From an uncultured Bryobacterales bacterium (GTDB taxonomy: Bacteria; Acidobacteriota; Terriglobia; Bryobacterales; UBA6623): 64,000 nt of DNA. The notes under the pieces were generated by a model, which worked only from the letters and a program-made list of their open reading frames with translations, did not search any database and was not told the origin of the DNA. The stretch is from contig CATOTH010000007.1 in NCBI GenBank assembly GCA_951813065.1, forward strand, positions 124,001-188,000, written 5' to 3'. Below are positions 31,555 through 41,034 of this stretch, piece by piece (positions within the stretch are counted from its first letter, which is position 1; each line of letters starts with the position of its first letter). A program made the translations under genes and the position numbers.

Positions 31555-34104
31555 ATGGAGACCCTGCTGGATCTTCTGCCTCGGATCGAACGCCTCGGAT
31601 CCAGAGAGGCGTTGCGGTTCTCCAACGGGTACCGTACCTGGCACTGGTCCTACATCGATCTGGATGCCGGAATCCGCCGCTTTGTTGCTTTCCTGGACCG
31701 AAGCGGAATTGGAGCCGGTGACCGCCTGCTGCTGTGGTCGGAAAACCGGCCGGAATGGGTCGCCGTTTTCTGGGGCTGCTTGTCACGCGGCGTTCAGGTC
31801 GTGCCCCTCGACCATCAATCCTCTCCGGAATTTGTGAGCCGAATCGCCATCCAAACCGGCGCGAGGCTGCTAGTGCACAGCAGCACGGCGGCGAGTTCGA
31901 TCTCAGGTCCGGAGCGCTTTGCGATCGAGTCACTCAGCGGGCTGCCAAGCGGACCCCGCTTCAGTCCGACTCCGCTGAGCGGCAAGGACGTCGTCGAGAT
32001 CATCTACACATCAGGAACCACTGCCGAGCCCAAGGGAGTGATCCACCTCCATCGCAACATCTGTGCCAACCTTGACCCGATTCGAGAAGAGATCGACCGG
32101 TACAAGAAATGGGCCGGCCCCTTCCAGCCGATTCGGATCCTTGACCTTCTGCCCCTGAGCCATATGTTCGGGCAGTCCATGGGCATCTTCATCCCGCTCC
32201 TGCTTGAAGGCTCGGCGGCGTTCATAACGGGGCTGCACCCCGGCGCGATCCGCCAAGCAGTTCGAAAAGAACGAATTTCCGTTCTTGTCTGCGTGCCGCG
32301 GATTCTCGAAAGCCTGCGGGCTGACATCGAACGGCGCCATCCTCGATCGAGTACCGTCCCGAAGAGACCGGGCGGTCCGCTTCGCCGATGGTGGCGTCAC
32401 CGGGACATCCATCGAGCCTTCGGCCTGAAATTCTGGGCCTTCGTCGTCGGTGGCGCCATGCTGGACCCCGAAACTGAAGCCTTCTGGGCCAGGATCGGCC
32501 TGCTCGTGATCCAGGGCTACGGTCTCACCGAGACCAGCCCGGTGGTGTCGGTGAATCACCCGTTCCGTGCACGCCGTGGCACGCTCGGCGAAGTGATCGG
32601 CAGCCAGGAGCTCCGAATTGCGGACGACGGAGAGATCCTCGTTCGGGGGGATAGTGTCGTAGGCGAGTACCTGGAGACAGGCGCCCGCCGCGCGCGAGCC
32701 GTCGATGAGGATGGTTGGTTTCACACGGGAGACATCGGCGAGCGCGACGCAGAAGGCAGGCTGGTCTATCGGGGACGCAAGAAAGACGTGATTGTCACCG
32801 CGGACGGTATGAACGCCCACCCCGAGGACATCGAAAGAGCGCTGAGACTCGAGAGCGGGGTGCGGGACGCGGTGGTTGTCCCAGTCGGACCAGTCAGCGC
32901 GGAGAGAATCCACGCCGCGCTCATTCTCGACGGTCCAGGCCACGACCCGCTGGCGATCATCGAGCGGGCCAACCGCCGGCTTGAGCCCCACCAGAGAATC
33001 CAAGATGCCTCTGAATGGCCGGAGGACGAGTTTCCCCGCACGGCGTCAACCTTCAAGACGCAGAGACGGAAAGTGGCAGAACGCCTGTCCTCGACAGTCC
33101 GGAACCCGGATCCGAGCAATGCATCTGGGCTGGACGAAATCCTTCTGTCGCTGACCCGACGCAGCCAGGATGACCTCACGGACGACCGGCGCTTGGGTGA
33201 AGATCTGGGCCTGTCGTCGCTTGAGCGGATCGACATGCTGGCCTCCCTCGAGGACCAATACGGGATCGAATTAGATGAGACCTCCTTCGCGACGCTCTCG
33301 ACCGTGGGGGAAGTTCGCGCGTGGGTCGCGCTGCAGGCCGGGAGCCCTGCATTGGAGTCCTTGGATGAATCCACCGGCCCGAAGGCAAACGCGAGAGAAT
33401 CCACGGCACTTCGGATTCCTCCTCCGCGCTGGGCTCGGAGCCGGCCCTGCTCAGCGATGCGCGGTGCAATGCGGCGGGGGATGTTCATTCCGCTATTCCG
33501 CCACTACATCGCGCTGGATGTTGCGGGACTGGCAAATCTGGAACCCGTCGTGCCGCCAGTCATCTTCGCGGCCAACCACACCAGCCACCTCGACACCGTC
33601 GCCCTAACGGCTGCGCTCCCTGCCGAGTGGCAGAGGAAGCTGTCTCCGGCGGTGCGCCAGCAACACTTCTTCCCGTCCGGCGGGACTCCCGGCATGGCCC
33701 GGAGGATCGGGATGCGGGCGCTCTACTATCTCTGCTGCGGGTTGTTCAACGCCTATCCGTTGTCGCAAGACCTCGGCCAGGTCCGAGACTCGCTCCGGTA
33801 CACCGGCGAGCTGGTCGATGCAGGCTTCTGCCCGTTGGTTTATCCGGAGGGGAGGCTGACCCCTGACGGGTCCCTCCAACCATTCCAGCCGGGTATCGGG
33901 CTCATGGCTCAACGGCTCGAAGTGCCCGTCGTGCCCGTGTACCTGCATGGACTGTTCGATGTGATGTCCGTGCATGATTCCTGGCCGCGCAGGGGGTCCG
34001 TCCGCGTCGAATTCGGATCCCCAATCGATTCAGTCCAAGGCGAGAAATACGTTCAGCTAGCTCAACGCGTCGAAGCGAGCTTTCGTAGGATGGCAGCGCG
34101 ATAG
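31555..34104 (+). CDS. Acyl-CoA synthetase - ACP - PlsC acyltransferase fusion
   Basis: An 849-residue three-part enzyme. Residues 1-510 are an adenylate-forming synthetase: P-loop YTSGTTAEPKG at 151-161, QGYGLTETSP, FHTGDIGERDAEGRLVYRGR and KDVIVTADG. About 520-600 is an acyl carrier domain with DLGLSSLERIDM; Ser 555 should carry phosphopantetheine, though the usual Asp before it is Ser. About 640-849 is a glycerolipid acyltransferase: NHTSHLD (His 675, Asp 680) and YPEGRLTPDG (763-772). I infer that it activates a fatty acid, loads its own carrier and transfers the chain to a lysophospholipid or similar acceptor. E. coli Aas has the reverse domain order and no carrier. ATG 31,555 is preferred over GTG 31,546. 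Confidence 0.9.
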   Translation: METLLDLLPRIERLGSREALRFSNGYRTWHWSYIDLDAGIRRFVAFLDRSGIGAGDRLLLWSENRPEWVAVFWGCLSRGVQVVPLDHQSSPEFVSRIAIQTGARLLVHSSTAASSISGPERFAIESLSGLPSGPRFSPTPLSGKDVVEIIYTSGTTAEPKGVIHLHRNICANLDPIREEIDRYKKWAGPFQPIRILDLLPLSHMFGQSMGIFIPLLLEGSAAFITGLHPGAIRQAVRKERISVLVCVPRILESLRADIERRHPRSSTVPKRPGGPLRRWWRHRDIHRAFGLKFWAFVVGGAMLDPETEAFWARIGLLVIQGYGLTETSPVVSVNHPFRARRGTLGEVIGSQELRIADDGEILVRGDSVVGEYLETGARRARAVDEDGWFHTGDIGERDAEGRLVYRGRKKDVIVTADGMNAHPEDIERALRLESGVRDAVVVPVGPVSAERIHAALILDGPGHDPLAIIERANRRLEPHQRIQDASEWPEDEFPRTASTFKTQRRKVAERLSSTVRNPDPSNASGLDEILLSLTRRSQDDLTDDRRLGEDLGLSSLERIDMLASLEDQYGIELDETSFATLSTVGEVRAWVALQAGSPALESLDESTGPKANARESTALRIPPPRWARSRPCSAMRGAMRRGMFIPLFRHYIALDVAGLANLEPVVPPVIFAANHTSHLDTVALTAALPAEWQRKLSPAVRQQHFFPSGGTPGMARRIGMRALYYLCCGLFNAYPLSQDLGQVRDSLRYTGELVDAGFCPLVYPEGRLTPDGSLQPFQPGIGLMAQRLEVPVVPVYLHGLFDVMSVHDSWPRRGSVRVEFGSPIDSVQGEKYVQLAQRVEASFRRMAAR

Positions 34105-34212
34105 CGGGAATGACATCCGGGTGTTCGCCAGCAACCATACCGCACGGCAACGACATTGCGGCCGCTGCCCTGATCCTTGCCAGACTGTGGGGGCTCCGCG
34201 AACTAGCTCGGA

Positions 34213-34674
34213 TCAGAGAACGGGGAAAAAGATGTCCGTGCGCCACTTCGCCTGGTCCGGCTCGGCGCCGGGATCGGTAACATAGACCTCCCAGGGTGCT
34301 CCGGCAGGTTGGAGGCCCTGCGAGTTGATCCACTCCGTCAGTGCCGCCCAGGTATGCCGCAGGTCTTCGTACGGGCCCAGGTGGGTAACAGTGGCCATCG
34401 TCCCGCTGGGAAGCTCGCCGGCCTTGACGCGGGCCGTGCCGGCCATCGGCGACCCAACGGGCATCCCGCACTCGAGCTCGACGGTGCCACCCTCCATCGA
34501 GTGGTAGATCGAGAACGGCATTCCGGCCGGCTCCTGCCCGCTCCGCTGGATGTGGCCGTAAACCTCCCCGAACAGCTGCCCCATGATCGCGGGGAGCTTG
34601 TCGATCGTTGTTGTCGTTCGGATTCCCATGTAGGGTTGCGCTCCGAGTTGGGTCGTCCCGAATTCGCGGCTCAT
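34213..34674 (-). CDS. GyrI-like effector-binding domain protein
   Basis: A 153-residue single-domain protein of the GyrI / AraC effector-binding fold. It shows LPAIMGQLFGEVYGHIQRSG, PFSIYHSMEGGTVELECGMP, LPSGTMATVTHLGPYEDLRH and PWEVYVTDPGAEPDQAKWRT. The length fits stand-alone small-molecule binders. The start ATG 34,674 has AAGGTGAGAAGC upstream; an upstream extension to 34,758 lacks conserved residues. Ligand and role are unknown. Confidence 0.85.
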   Translation of the reverse strand: MSREFGTTQLGAQPYMGIRTTTTIDKLPAIMGQLFGEVYGHIQRSGQEPAGMPFSIYHSMEGGTVELECGMPVGSPMAGTARVKAGELPSGTMATVTHLGPYEDLRHTWAALTEWINSQGLQPAGAPWEVYVTDPGAEPDQAKWRTDIFFPVL

Positions 34675-34942
34675 ATGCTTCTCACCTTGCTCACTGACCT
34701 GGTCCAGCCCCTTCGCAGGACTCACCGGCGTGTCCTGATCTCCTTCATAGCATTTCACAGTTCCGAGGCCGGCTGGGTGCCGGAAATGGCCAGCCGAACC
34801 TGGTCAGATGAGTCAAGTTTGACATCTTACCGAAGCCTGTCCGCACGAGTGCCGTGCAACCTCGCCGCAGCGCATTTCGCTTGATTACCAAGGGGGGCGT
34901 TACAATCAAGGAATACGAATCTAGGCGGGGGGCTTCCGAGGC

Positions 34943-36796
34943 ATGGCTTACCATCCCGAAGGTGTGAAATTCGTCCTGACGGCTCCGGATACCGAGAGTA
35001 CGGAGCAGGCGTTCAGCCCATGGAAACAAATGATGTATGCGTCCGCTCCGGCGCAGTTCGTTCCACGATTCTTGTACAAGGGCAAGTTCGAACAGCCGCG
35101 GAACGCTGACGGCAGCGCCATGGTCATGACCTACGGCGTCCGCGTCGCGGAGGAGGTGCTGCGCCGGGCGTACCACGACGACGACGTGGTGGTCTGCTAT
35201 CCCGACGATCTGGACACCTTCGTGGGGCGTCGCACGGTGGCTGTCGGCGTCGGGGCGCACAACCCAATCGGGACAGCGTTCTCCACGGGTGTGTATTCGA
35301 ACATCTTCGGGTCCTCAGCGCGACCGATCAACGCGGCGGAGTCGGAACGGGTGTATCGACATCCCGCGATTCGAAAGCACAAGCCCAAGGTGATCGTAGG
35401 AGGAGCCGGTGCCTGGCAAATCGACAAGACCGGCTCTCGCGAGAGGCTTGGGATCGATTGCGTGATTAACGGGAGAGCGGAATCGAGAATACTGGAGGTG
35501 TTTCAGATGGCCGAAGACGGCCAAGACCTGCCTCCAACGGTCAATGCGCCCGAGCCGTCCATCGAGAACCTGGTCATCCCGCGCAGGCGCTCGACCTACG
35601 GCATCGTAGAAATGAACCGCGGTTGCGGCAGGCAGTGTGCGTTCTGCTCGCCCACCCTGGAGACGCGCATCTCAGTGCCCATGCCGGATGTCCTGTCGGC
35701 AGTCCGGGCAAACACCTCGAACGGTGGCCGCATCATCTTCCCGGTCTCGGAAGACGTCTTTATCTACGGAGCATCTGCGCCGTTCTACATTCCCAATCCC
35801 AACCAGTTGCTCAATTTCTACGGCTCAATCGCCGAGGAGCCCGGCGTGGACTACCTCCCGCTCTCGCACGCCACGATCGCGCCTGCCGTAGTGAACCCGG
35901 GCCTGATTCGCGATTTGTCGAAGGTGCTGCTGGGCAAGAGCGCTCTGCAGAACCGGAATTCAACGCACCCCGACAAGCGGTTCCTCGCCCCGCTGATCGG
36001 CATTGAGACCGGTTCGCCACGCTTGGCAGCGCTCACCATGTCGGGCAAGTCACTGCCGTTCGATATCCGGGACTGGCAAGAAATCGTCGTCGAAGGCACG
36101 AACATCCTCAACGACAACAACTGGTTCCCGGTGTATACCTTCATTGTCGGCTTGCCGAACGAGACCGACGACGACATCAAGCAGTCGCTAGACCTCCTGC
36201 ATCGGCTCAAGAACAACAGGGTGTTGTATGTACCCTCGATCTTCACGCCGCTCGAGGACACACGGATGGCATCGGGCCACGGGATGAAGGCACGTGAACT
36301 CACGCAGCTTCAATGGGAGTTCATCATGACGGCCTGGAAACAGAGCCGCGACTTCGGCGAAATGCGCGATCGGTCGAGGACGTACTTCAAGATCGGCACC
36401 AAGGTGTTCTATCACCTCCGTGGAAGGCACGTTCACGGCCCGTCATTCAAGTGGCCGGCGATGCGATTCGCCGGCGAACCGGAAGAGAAGCTGGCGAAGC
36501 ATCTGCATCTGAACTGGGACCGGGTGCCGAACAACAAAGCGCGGCCTCCCCGTCTGATTCCGAAGCACCGGAACCAGACGCTAGAGGAAGTGGCTCGGAT
36601 GAACGATGCGCAGCCGTTCCACATCTACGGGACGTCCCGGATCGGTGACGAGAACGCATTGCCTCGTAATCCGCTCGAAGTCATTGTCAACGAGGGTACG
36701 GGCGAAATCGCAGGAACAAGCCCTGTTCGTTCCGTAGCTGAATCGGTCCGTATGGAGCCGGAGGACGCTATCACCGAACTGGTCCCAGGAGATTAG
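34943..36796 (+). CDS. Radical SAM protein with cobalamin-binding-like N-terminal domain
   Basis: A 617-residue protein. The first 200 residues look like a Rossmann-type B12-binding domain: TVAVGVGAHNPIGTAFSTGV, KVIVGGAGAW and LGIDCVINGRAESRILE. The radical SAM core begins about 218 with VEMNRGCGRQCAFCSP; Cys 228, 232 and 235 bind the 4Fe-4S cluster. APLIGIETGSPRLAALTMSG and FIVGLPNETDDDIKQSLDLL are the later SAM-binding parts. B12-dependent members perform methylations or ring rearrangements, but the neighbours (GyrI-like, PhzF) do not point to a pathway. The canonical D-x-H-x-x-G cobalamin ligand is not evident, so B12 use is uncertain. Confidence 0.8.
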   Translation: MAYHPEGVKFVLTAPDTESTEQAFSPWKQMMYASAPAQFVPRFLYKGKFEQPRNADGSAMVMTYGVRVAEEVLRRAYHDDDVVVCYPDDLDTFVGRRTVAVGVGAHNPIGTAFSTGVYSNIFGSSARPINAAESERVYRHPAIRKHKPKVIVGGAGAWQIDKTGSRERLGIDCVINGRAESRILEVFQMAEDGQDLPPTVNAPEPSIENLVIPRRRSTYGIVEMNRGCGRQCAFCSPTLETRISVPMPDVLSAVRANTSNGGRIIFPVSEDVFIYGASAPFYIPNPNQLLNFYGSIAEEPGVDYLPLSHATIAPAVVNPGLIRDLSKVLLGKSALQNRNSTHPDKRFLAPLIGIETGSPRLAALTMSGKSLPFDIRDWQEIVVEGTNILNDNNWFPVYTFIVGLPNETDDDIKQSLDLLHRLKNNRVLYVPSIFTPLEDTRMASGHGMKARELTQLQWEFIMTAWKQSRDFGEMRDRSRTYFKIGTKVFYHLRGRHVHGPSFKWPAMRFAGEPEEKLAKHLHLNWDRVPNNKARPPRLIPKHRNQTLEEVARMNDAQPFHIYGTSRIGDENALPRNPLEVIVNEGTGEIAGTSPVRSVAESVRMEPEDAITELVPGD

Positions 36797-36941
36797 ACGG
36801 CGTACGACGCTCCAGGCCGAGGTTGCGGTCATTTCGATCCAGGGCCGGTGCCACAGGGATACGGCCAGCAGCACTTCGGGAGGCTCGCCCTGGATTGCAG
36901 GCGCTGGCCCTGCTCTATGATTTCCCATTGGAAGCAATTCG

Positions 36942-37760
36942 ATGCGACTGCCGATATTTCAGGTCGATGCCTTCACCGGATGCGTATTCAGAGGCAATCC
37001 AGCGGCCGTGATGCCCCTGGAGACATGGCTGGAGGATGAGATTCTCCAAGCCATCGCCACGGAGAACAACCTGTCCGAGACGGCTTTTGTTCGTCCTACC
37101 GGCGAAGACGGCGTGTTCGAACTGCGCTGGTTTACGCCAACCGTCGAGGTACCCCTATGCGGTCACGCCACGCTTGCCAGCGCATTCGTGTTGATGACCG
37201 AAGTCAACCTGGCCCTTGAGCAGGTTGCGTTCGAAACGCGTAGCGGCCGCCTGGAGGTGAGGCGTAACGGCGACCGCTACACCATGGACTTCCCTGCCCT
37301 GGAAGTGCGACCTGCGGAGCGACCTGAGCGAGCTATCTCGGCAGTGGGTGGCACGCCGAAAACGGTAATGAAGAGCAACAACTGGCTCTTTGTATATGAA
37401 CGCGAACAGGAAGTGGCCGGGCTCGACATCAGTGTTTCCGCACTCGCGTCGGCACTCGCCGAGGACGATAGGAACGCTGGGGTGATCTGCACTGCTCTGG
37501 CAGCGGATCACCGCGCTGATTTCGTCTCCCGTTTCTTCGCACCCTGCCACGGCATTCCCGAGGATCCTGTCACGGGGTCGGCTCATTGCAGCCTGGTGCC
37601 CTATTGGGCGAGGCGTCTCGGACGCGCGCACTTGCATGCCCTGCAGATTTCGGCTCGTGGCGGAGAACTGTTTTGCTGCGATCGCGGCACGCGTGTGGAA
37701 ATCGCGGGGAGGGCGGTGAAGTACATGGAAGGAATCGCCGAAATCCCGACCGCTCCGTGA
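36942..37760 (+). CDS. PhzF-family isomerase-like protein
   Basis: A 272-residue diaminopimelate-epimerase-fold protein: IFQVDAFTGCVFRGNPAAVM, ENNLSETAFVRP with the catalytic Glu 46, LRWFTPTVEVPLCGHATLAS and HGIPEDPVTGSAHCSLVPYW. PhzF isomerises trans-2,3-dihydro-3-hydroxyanthranilate in phenazine synthesis, but most relatives outside phenazine clusters have unknown substrates. No phenazine genes are near. Confidence 0.9.
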   Translation: MRLPIFQVDAFTGCVFRGNPAAVMPLETWLEDEILQAIATENNLSETAFVRPTGEDGVFELRWFTPTVEVPLCGHATLASAFVLMTEVNLALEQVAFETRSGRLEVRRNGDRYTMDFPALEVRPAERPERAISAVGGTPKTVMKSNNWLFVYEREQEVAGLDISVSALASALAEDDRNAGVICTALAADHRADFVSRFFAPCHGIPEDPVTGSAHCSLVPYWARRLGRAHLHALQISARGGELFCCDRGTRVEIAGRAVKYMEGIAEIPTAP

Positions 37761-37903
37761 ATGGGCGCGTTGCACATCTTGCCCAGTCAGGCACGGCCGG
37801 GGGTTACGGCAAATGCCGCGGGTTTCCTCGCCAATGATTCCCGCTGGACAACGACTTGACGGCAGCCGGGGAAGGACACCTATTCTGCCGAATCAGCGCA
37901 CAG

Positions 37904-39268
37904 CTACGGTGCCTGAGATTCCTCCGTGTCAACCTTCCCGTCGGCGTTGCGATCCGCGCGCCTGAACATCCGCTCTGCAACTTCAACGACCTCGTCCTTG
38001 GAAAGCTTGCTGTCATTGCTGCGATCGATCTCCACGGCATGCTGCCGGACAAATCCGGCAAGCGCAGTGCGGGACCGGCCGTTTTCGTACTCGTCGCGAG
38101 TGAGTTCGCCGTTCCCGTCTCGGTCGTAGCCTGCAAACGTGGATTCCACATCCGCACTCAGTTCGGCATGGCTCAGGTCCCCGTCTCCGTTTGCATCGAG
38201 TTCCTGGAAATGAACGATCAGCCATGGGCGCCTGTTCGGGTCATTGGGATCCGGCCCGCGACGACCATCGGCACGAGGCGTACCTGCTCGACCGCCGCCA
38301 CGGGGCTCTCTTCTCCGATTGCCAGGGCCACCGCCTCTGCCAGACCTGGGTTCGTAGACTTCCGTAGTCGCCCTGCCCTCTCCGTCGATGAAGACAAACT
38401 CTGCCCCGCCCTCCGTTTGAAGTGAGTACTGAATGGAATGCGTCTTTTCCCCGAGTTCGTATTGGAGGCGATAGTTGCTCGCGTCACGAACTTCGAAGCC
38501 AGTGATTGTCGCGCCGCGAAGCGGCCTCGTGTATGGACGCACCCCACGGGCACGAGGCTGGATTGCCACCTCGCCGTTGCGCAACTCGACCGAGCCCCGG
38601 AACCCGCCATTCAGGTACGGGTACTCCCTGGTCGCGTGATAGTGATACATGCCGTCTGGCCCGGTGTGGCCGTTGAGCCAGTCAAGATCCTCGGCGCTCG
38701 ATCCATCCGCCTCGCGGTAGCTGTAGATTGGGAATCCGTCCAAGGCCCAAGCCACTGGCAGTCCCTGGCCGCCACGCTCCGCCAAGTGCACTGGTGCAAG
38801 GTGGTAGTGATAGTCGTCGGCCCTGCCGGCGTGGCCCCCGAACTCGTCGAGTTCTCCGGCTAGGTTCGTGTCTGTGCGGCCATCTTGCTTGATGGGGTTG
38901 AAGATCGGGATGCCATTCACGGCAACCGCAATGGCACCGCGAAAAAGAGTCTCTTTCCCTGAAACCGGTGAGTCGGCGAAACGAGCCCGCAGCGGAAGCC
39001 GGAATGCATTGTCACCGGAATATGGCTGGGGAATCGGCACCTGCTGATTCCAGGCGCGGATGCCGACCATCATGCGGTGGTCCGGCATGGAGTTGGATTC
39101 CGCATAGAAGTAGTCCTTGTCCCAACGGACGTCTACGCTGTCAAGAAACGGACGGAACGATTTCGCTATCGTTTCGGGATCAAGGGTAAACGTCTTCGAG
39201 GGCACTGCAGAACCGGCTGCGACTGCGAGGCCTAGTGCGAAGGTTGCCAGCAAGTACAGTCGGCTCAT
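37904..39268 (-). CDS. Exported YHYH-domain protein with four EF-hands
   Basis: A 454-residue secreted protein (signal LYLLATFALGLAVAAGSA). The YHYH domain has DDYHYHLAP at 151-159 and GMYHYHAT at 207-214, with FGGHAGRADD and LDGFPIYSY between, a histidine-rich metal-like site. A Gly/Arg-rich linker follows near 310-345. Then come four Ca-binding loops: DANGDGDLSHAE, DRDGNGELTRDE, DRSNDSKLSKDE and DRNADGKVDTEE. The ATG at 39,268 overlaps the stop of a sulfatase by four bases, so the two are co-translated and probably work together outside the cytoplasm. Catalysis is not proven for this family. Confidence 0.85.
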   Translation of the reverse strand: MSRLYLLATFALGLAVAAGSAVPSKTFTLDPETIAKSFRPFLDSVDVRWDKDYFYAESNSMPDHRMMVGIRAWNQQVPIPQPYSGDNAFRLPLRARFADSPVSGKETLFRGAIAVAVNGIPIFNPIKQDGRTDTNLAGELDEFGGHAGRADDYHYHLAPVHLAERGGQGLPVAWALDGFPIYSYREADGSSAEDLDWLNGHTGPDGMYHYHATREYPYLNGGFRGSVELRNGEVAIQPRARGVRPYTRPLRGATITGFEVRDASNYRLQYELGEKTHSIQYSLQTEGGAEFVFIDGEGRATTEVYEPRSGRGGGPGNRRREPRGGGRAGTPRADGRRGPDPNDPNRRPWLIVHFQELDANGDGDLSHAELSADVESTFAGYDRDGNGELTRDEYENGRSRTALAGFVRQHAVEIDRSNDSKLSKDEVVEVAERMFRRADRNADGKVDTEESQAP

Positions 39269-40716
39269 CGGTTGCCTTGACGTTGGCCCTGGCGGTTCTG
39301 CCTTCGGCCCCTGGACCCCTGGTCGCGATCTCCAGACCGTTGCCGACCGCCGCGTTGAGGTTGTGAGACTTCCTGATTCGGATCGAAATTTGCGTTGATG
39401 CGCGGCAGTCCCGCGTTGACGCTGGTGAGGTAGGCGTCCAGCATGCCCTCCAGCGCACTGACTCTCTCGGGCATCGCTGAGGACAGGTTGCTGCGCTCGT
39501 ACGGGTCGTCGCCGATATTGAAGAGCCTCGGCTTGTCGGGTTCCTCGTAGAAGCGAATCAGCTTGTAGTTGTCCAAGAGCATTGCCGAGGCTGGGCCCAA
39601 CGGGTCGGAATCATAGTGTGGAAAATGGAAGACAATCTCGTCCCGCAACCTGCTCACGGAACCACGTCCCTTGGCGGTCAAGACATCAGCCAAACTGCCG
39701 CCTTCGACGTCTTGGGGGAGCTTGTCGGCCACGCCGACTAGGTCGGCCACCGTGGGAACCAGATCCATCCCAGTCGCCCGGACGCGCGATACGGAGCCGG
39801 GCTCGATTCCCGGTCCACGGAAGAACAGCGGGACCCGCAAGCCTCCATCCCAAACCGTGCCTTTGCCCAAGGCAAGGGGGCGATTGCCAGAACCAGGAGT
39901 GCCGTGATCGGTTGTGTAGAAGACGTAGGTCTCGTCTGCGATACCTAGCTCGTCGAGCTTGTCGAGAACCATCCCGATGGTGATATCCATGTCATAGATC
40001 ACTGCTGCCAACTCAGTTTCCCGCACGTTGCGGCCACGACTTGTCGGCCAACCGGAGACTATTTCGTTCGTGCTTTCCCGAGCGTCTGCCGAACTGCGCC
40101 CACCGTAATGCGACATTTGGACATAGAAAGGCTGGCCGGCCCTGGCCTTGGCTTCTATGAACCGCAAGCCTCTCTCCGTGATTCCGTAAGCCTGCTTCGG
40201 GTTAGGACTTTGCACGTTCTCCGGACCACCATTGTTGTTCGGGCCATCGGTCTCGTCGAAGCCGTGCTCCGTCGGGCTTCTACGCCCGACATGCCACTTC
40301 CCGAAATGCGCCGTCGCGTAGCCTGAATCCCTCAAGACCTCGGCGATCGTCGTCTCTTCGAGCGGCATCTCGAGGGTGGGGCGCGGTTCGACGAGCTTGA
40401 CATTGGGGCCGGCACGCAGACCCACAAATGTCATTCCCAGCTTCGCGGGGCTCTTGCCGGTGAAGTAGGTGGCACGCGATGGAGTGCACCTCGGGGACGG
40501 CGCGTAGAAGTGCGCGAAGCGCATCCCGCTCTCCGCCAAGCGTTCGAGATTCGGAGTTCGGAAGTAATCGTTGCGCGACTCCGCGATCTCGGGATCCATT
40601 CGAACCGAGGTGCTGTTCCATCCTTTCCCTTCGCCTTGAATGAAGACGAAGCTCGGCTTGCCGTTCGCCGAAGCAACCAGCACCGTGGACAAAATCAAGA
40701 TGGCTCGTACATACAT
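39265..40716 (-). CDS. Exported formylglycine sulfatase 2
   Basis: A 483-residue type I sulfatase from ATG 40,716 with AGGAG ten bases upstream and signal AILILSTVLVASANG. The active site signature is RCTPSRATYFTGKSPAKLG (Cys 77). The N-terminal metal loop is unusual: where sulfatases have A-D-D-x-G, this has FVFIQGEGKGWNSTSVRMD, so the paired aspartates are missing. Later parts are normal: GKWHVGRRSPTEHGFDETDG, YTTDHGTPGSGN and MPERVSALEGML. The tail (about 455-483) is Gln/Arg/Gly-rich. The loop change suggests altered metal binding or a special subfamily. It is the first gene of a pair with the YHYH protein. Confidence 0.85.
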   Translation of the reverse strand: MYVRAILILSTVLVASANGKPSFVFIQGEGKGWNSTSVRMDPEIAESRNDYFRTPNLERLAESGMRFAHFYAPSPRCTPSRATYFTGKSPAKLGMTFVGLRAGPNVKLVEPRPTLEMPLEETTIAEVLRDSGYATAHFGKWHVGRRSPTEHGFDETDGPNNNGGPENVQSPNPKQAYGITERGLRFIEAKARAGQPFYVQMSHYGGRSSADARESTNEIVSGWPTSRGRNVRETELAAVIYDMDITIGMVLDKLDELGIADETYVFYTTDHGTPGSGNRPLALGKGTVWDGGLRVPLFFRGPGIEPGSVSRVRATGMDLVPTVADLVGVADKLPQDVEGGSLADVLTAKGRGSVSRLRDEIVFHFPHYDSDPLGPASAMLLDNYKLIRFYEEPDKPRLFNIGDDPYERSNLSSAMPERVSALEGMLDAYLTSVNAGLPRINANFDPNQEVSQPQRGGRQRSGDRDQGSRGRRQNRQGQRQGNR

Positions 40717-41034
40717 TCCTGCTGCTCCTACTTGCCGTGGAGGAGTTCCATGCGAGAGCACGGTCTCTCGATTCCACTCTCTAACATCCCATGAGACGAA
40801 CCAGACCCGCGCGCGTTTCCGCCGCTGAATTCTTGACGCAAACTTGACATCACGGGGTCCAGAGTCCCCAGAACAGGCCGGACGTAGATCGGAAGACGGG
40901 TCGCGCGGGAGAGCGGAACGCTTCTCCGCACTCGTTCGACTCACGACCGTAAACGGCTACATCGCAGCCCGGCTGGCGCCGCGTCACGTTGCTTGACTGA
41001 CCCCGGCCGTTCCGGGTTGTCGGGCAGCCTGGAT
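40717..41034. other. Spacer upstream of sulfatase 2
   Basis: This 318-base spacer separates the DUF6351 gene stop from the sulfatase start on the same strand. No gene is seen. It should contain the sulfatase promoter, but I see no convincing -35/-10 pair on the minus strand. Confidence 0.35.

Noticed and set aside
32011-33003. 330-codon minus-strand open frame
   Set aside because: Antisense of the acyl-CoA synthetase domain, whose motifs are clear on the plus strand.
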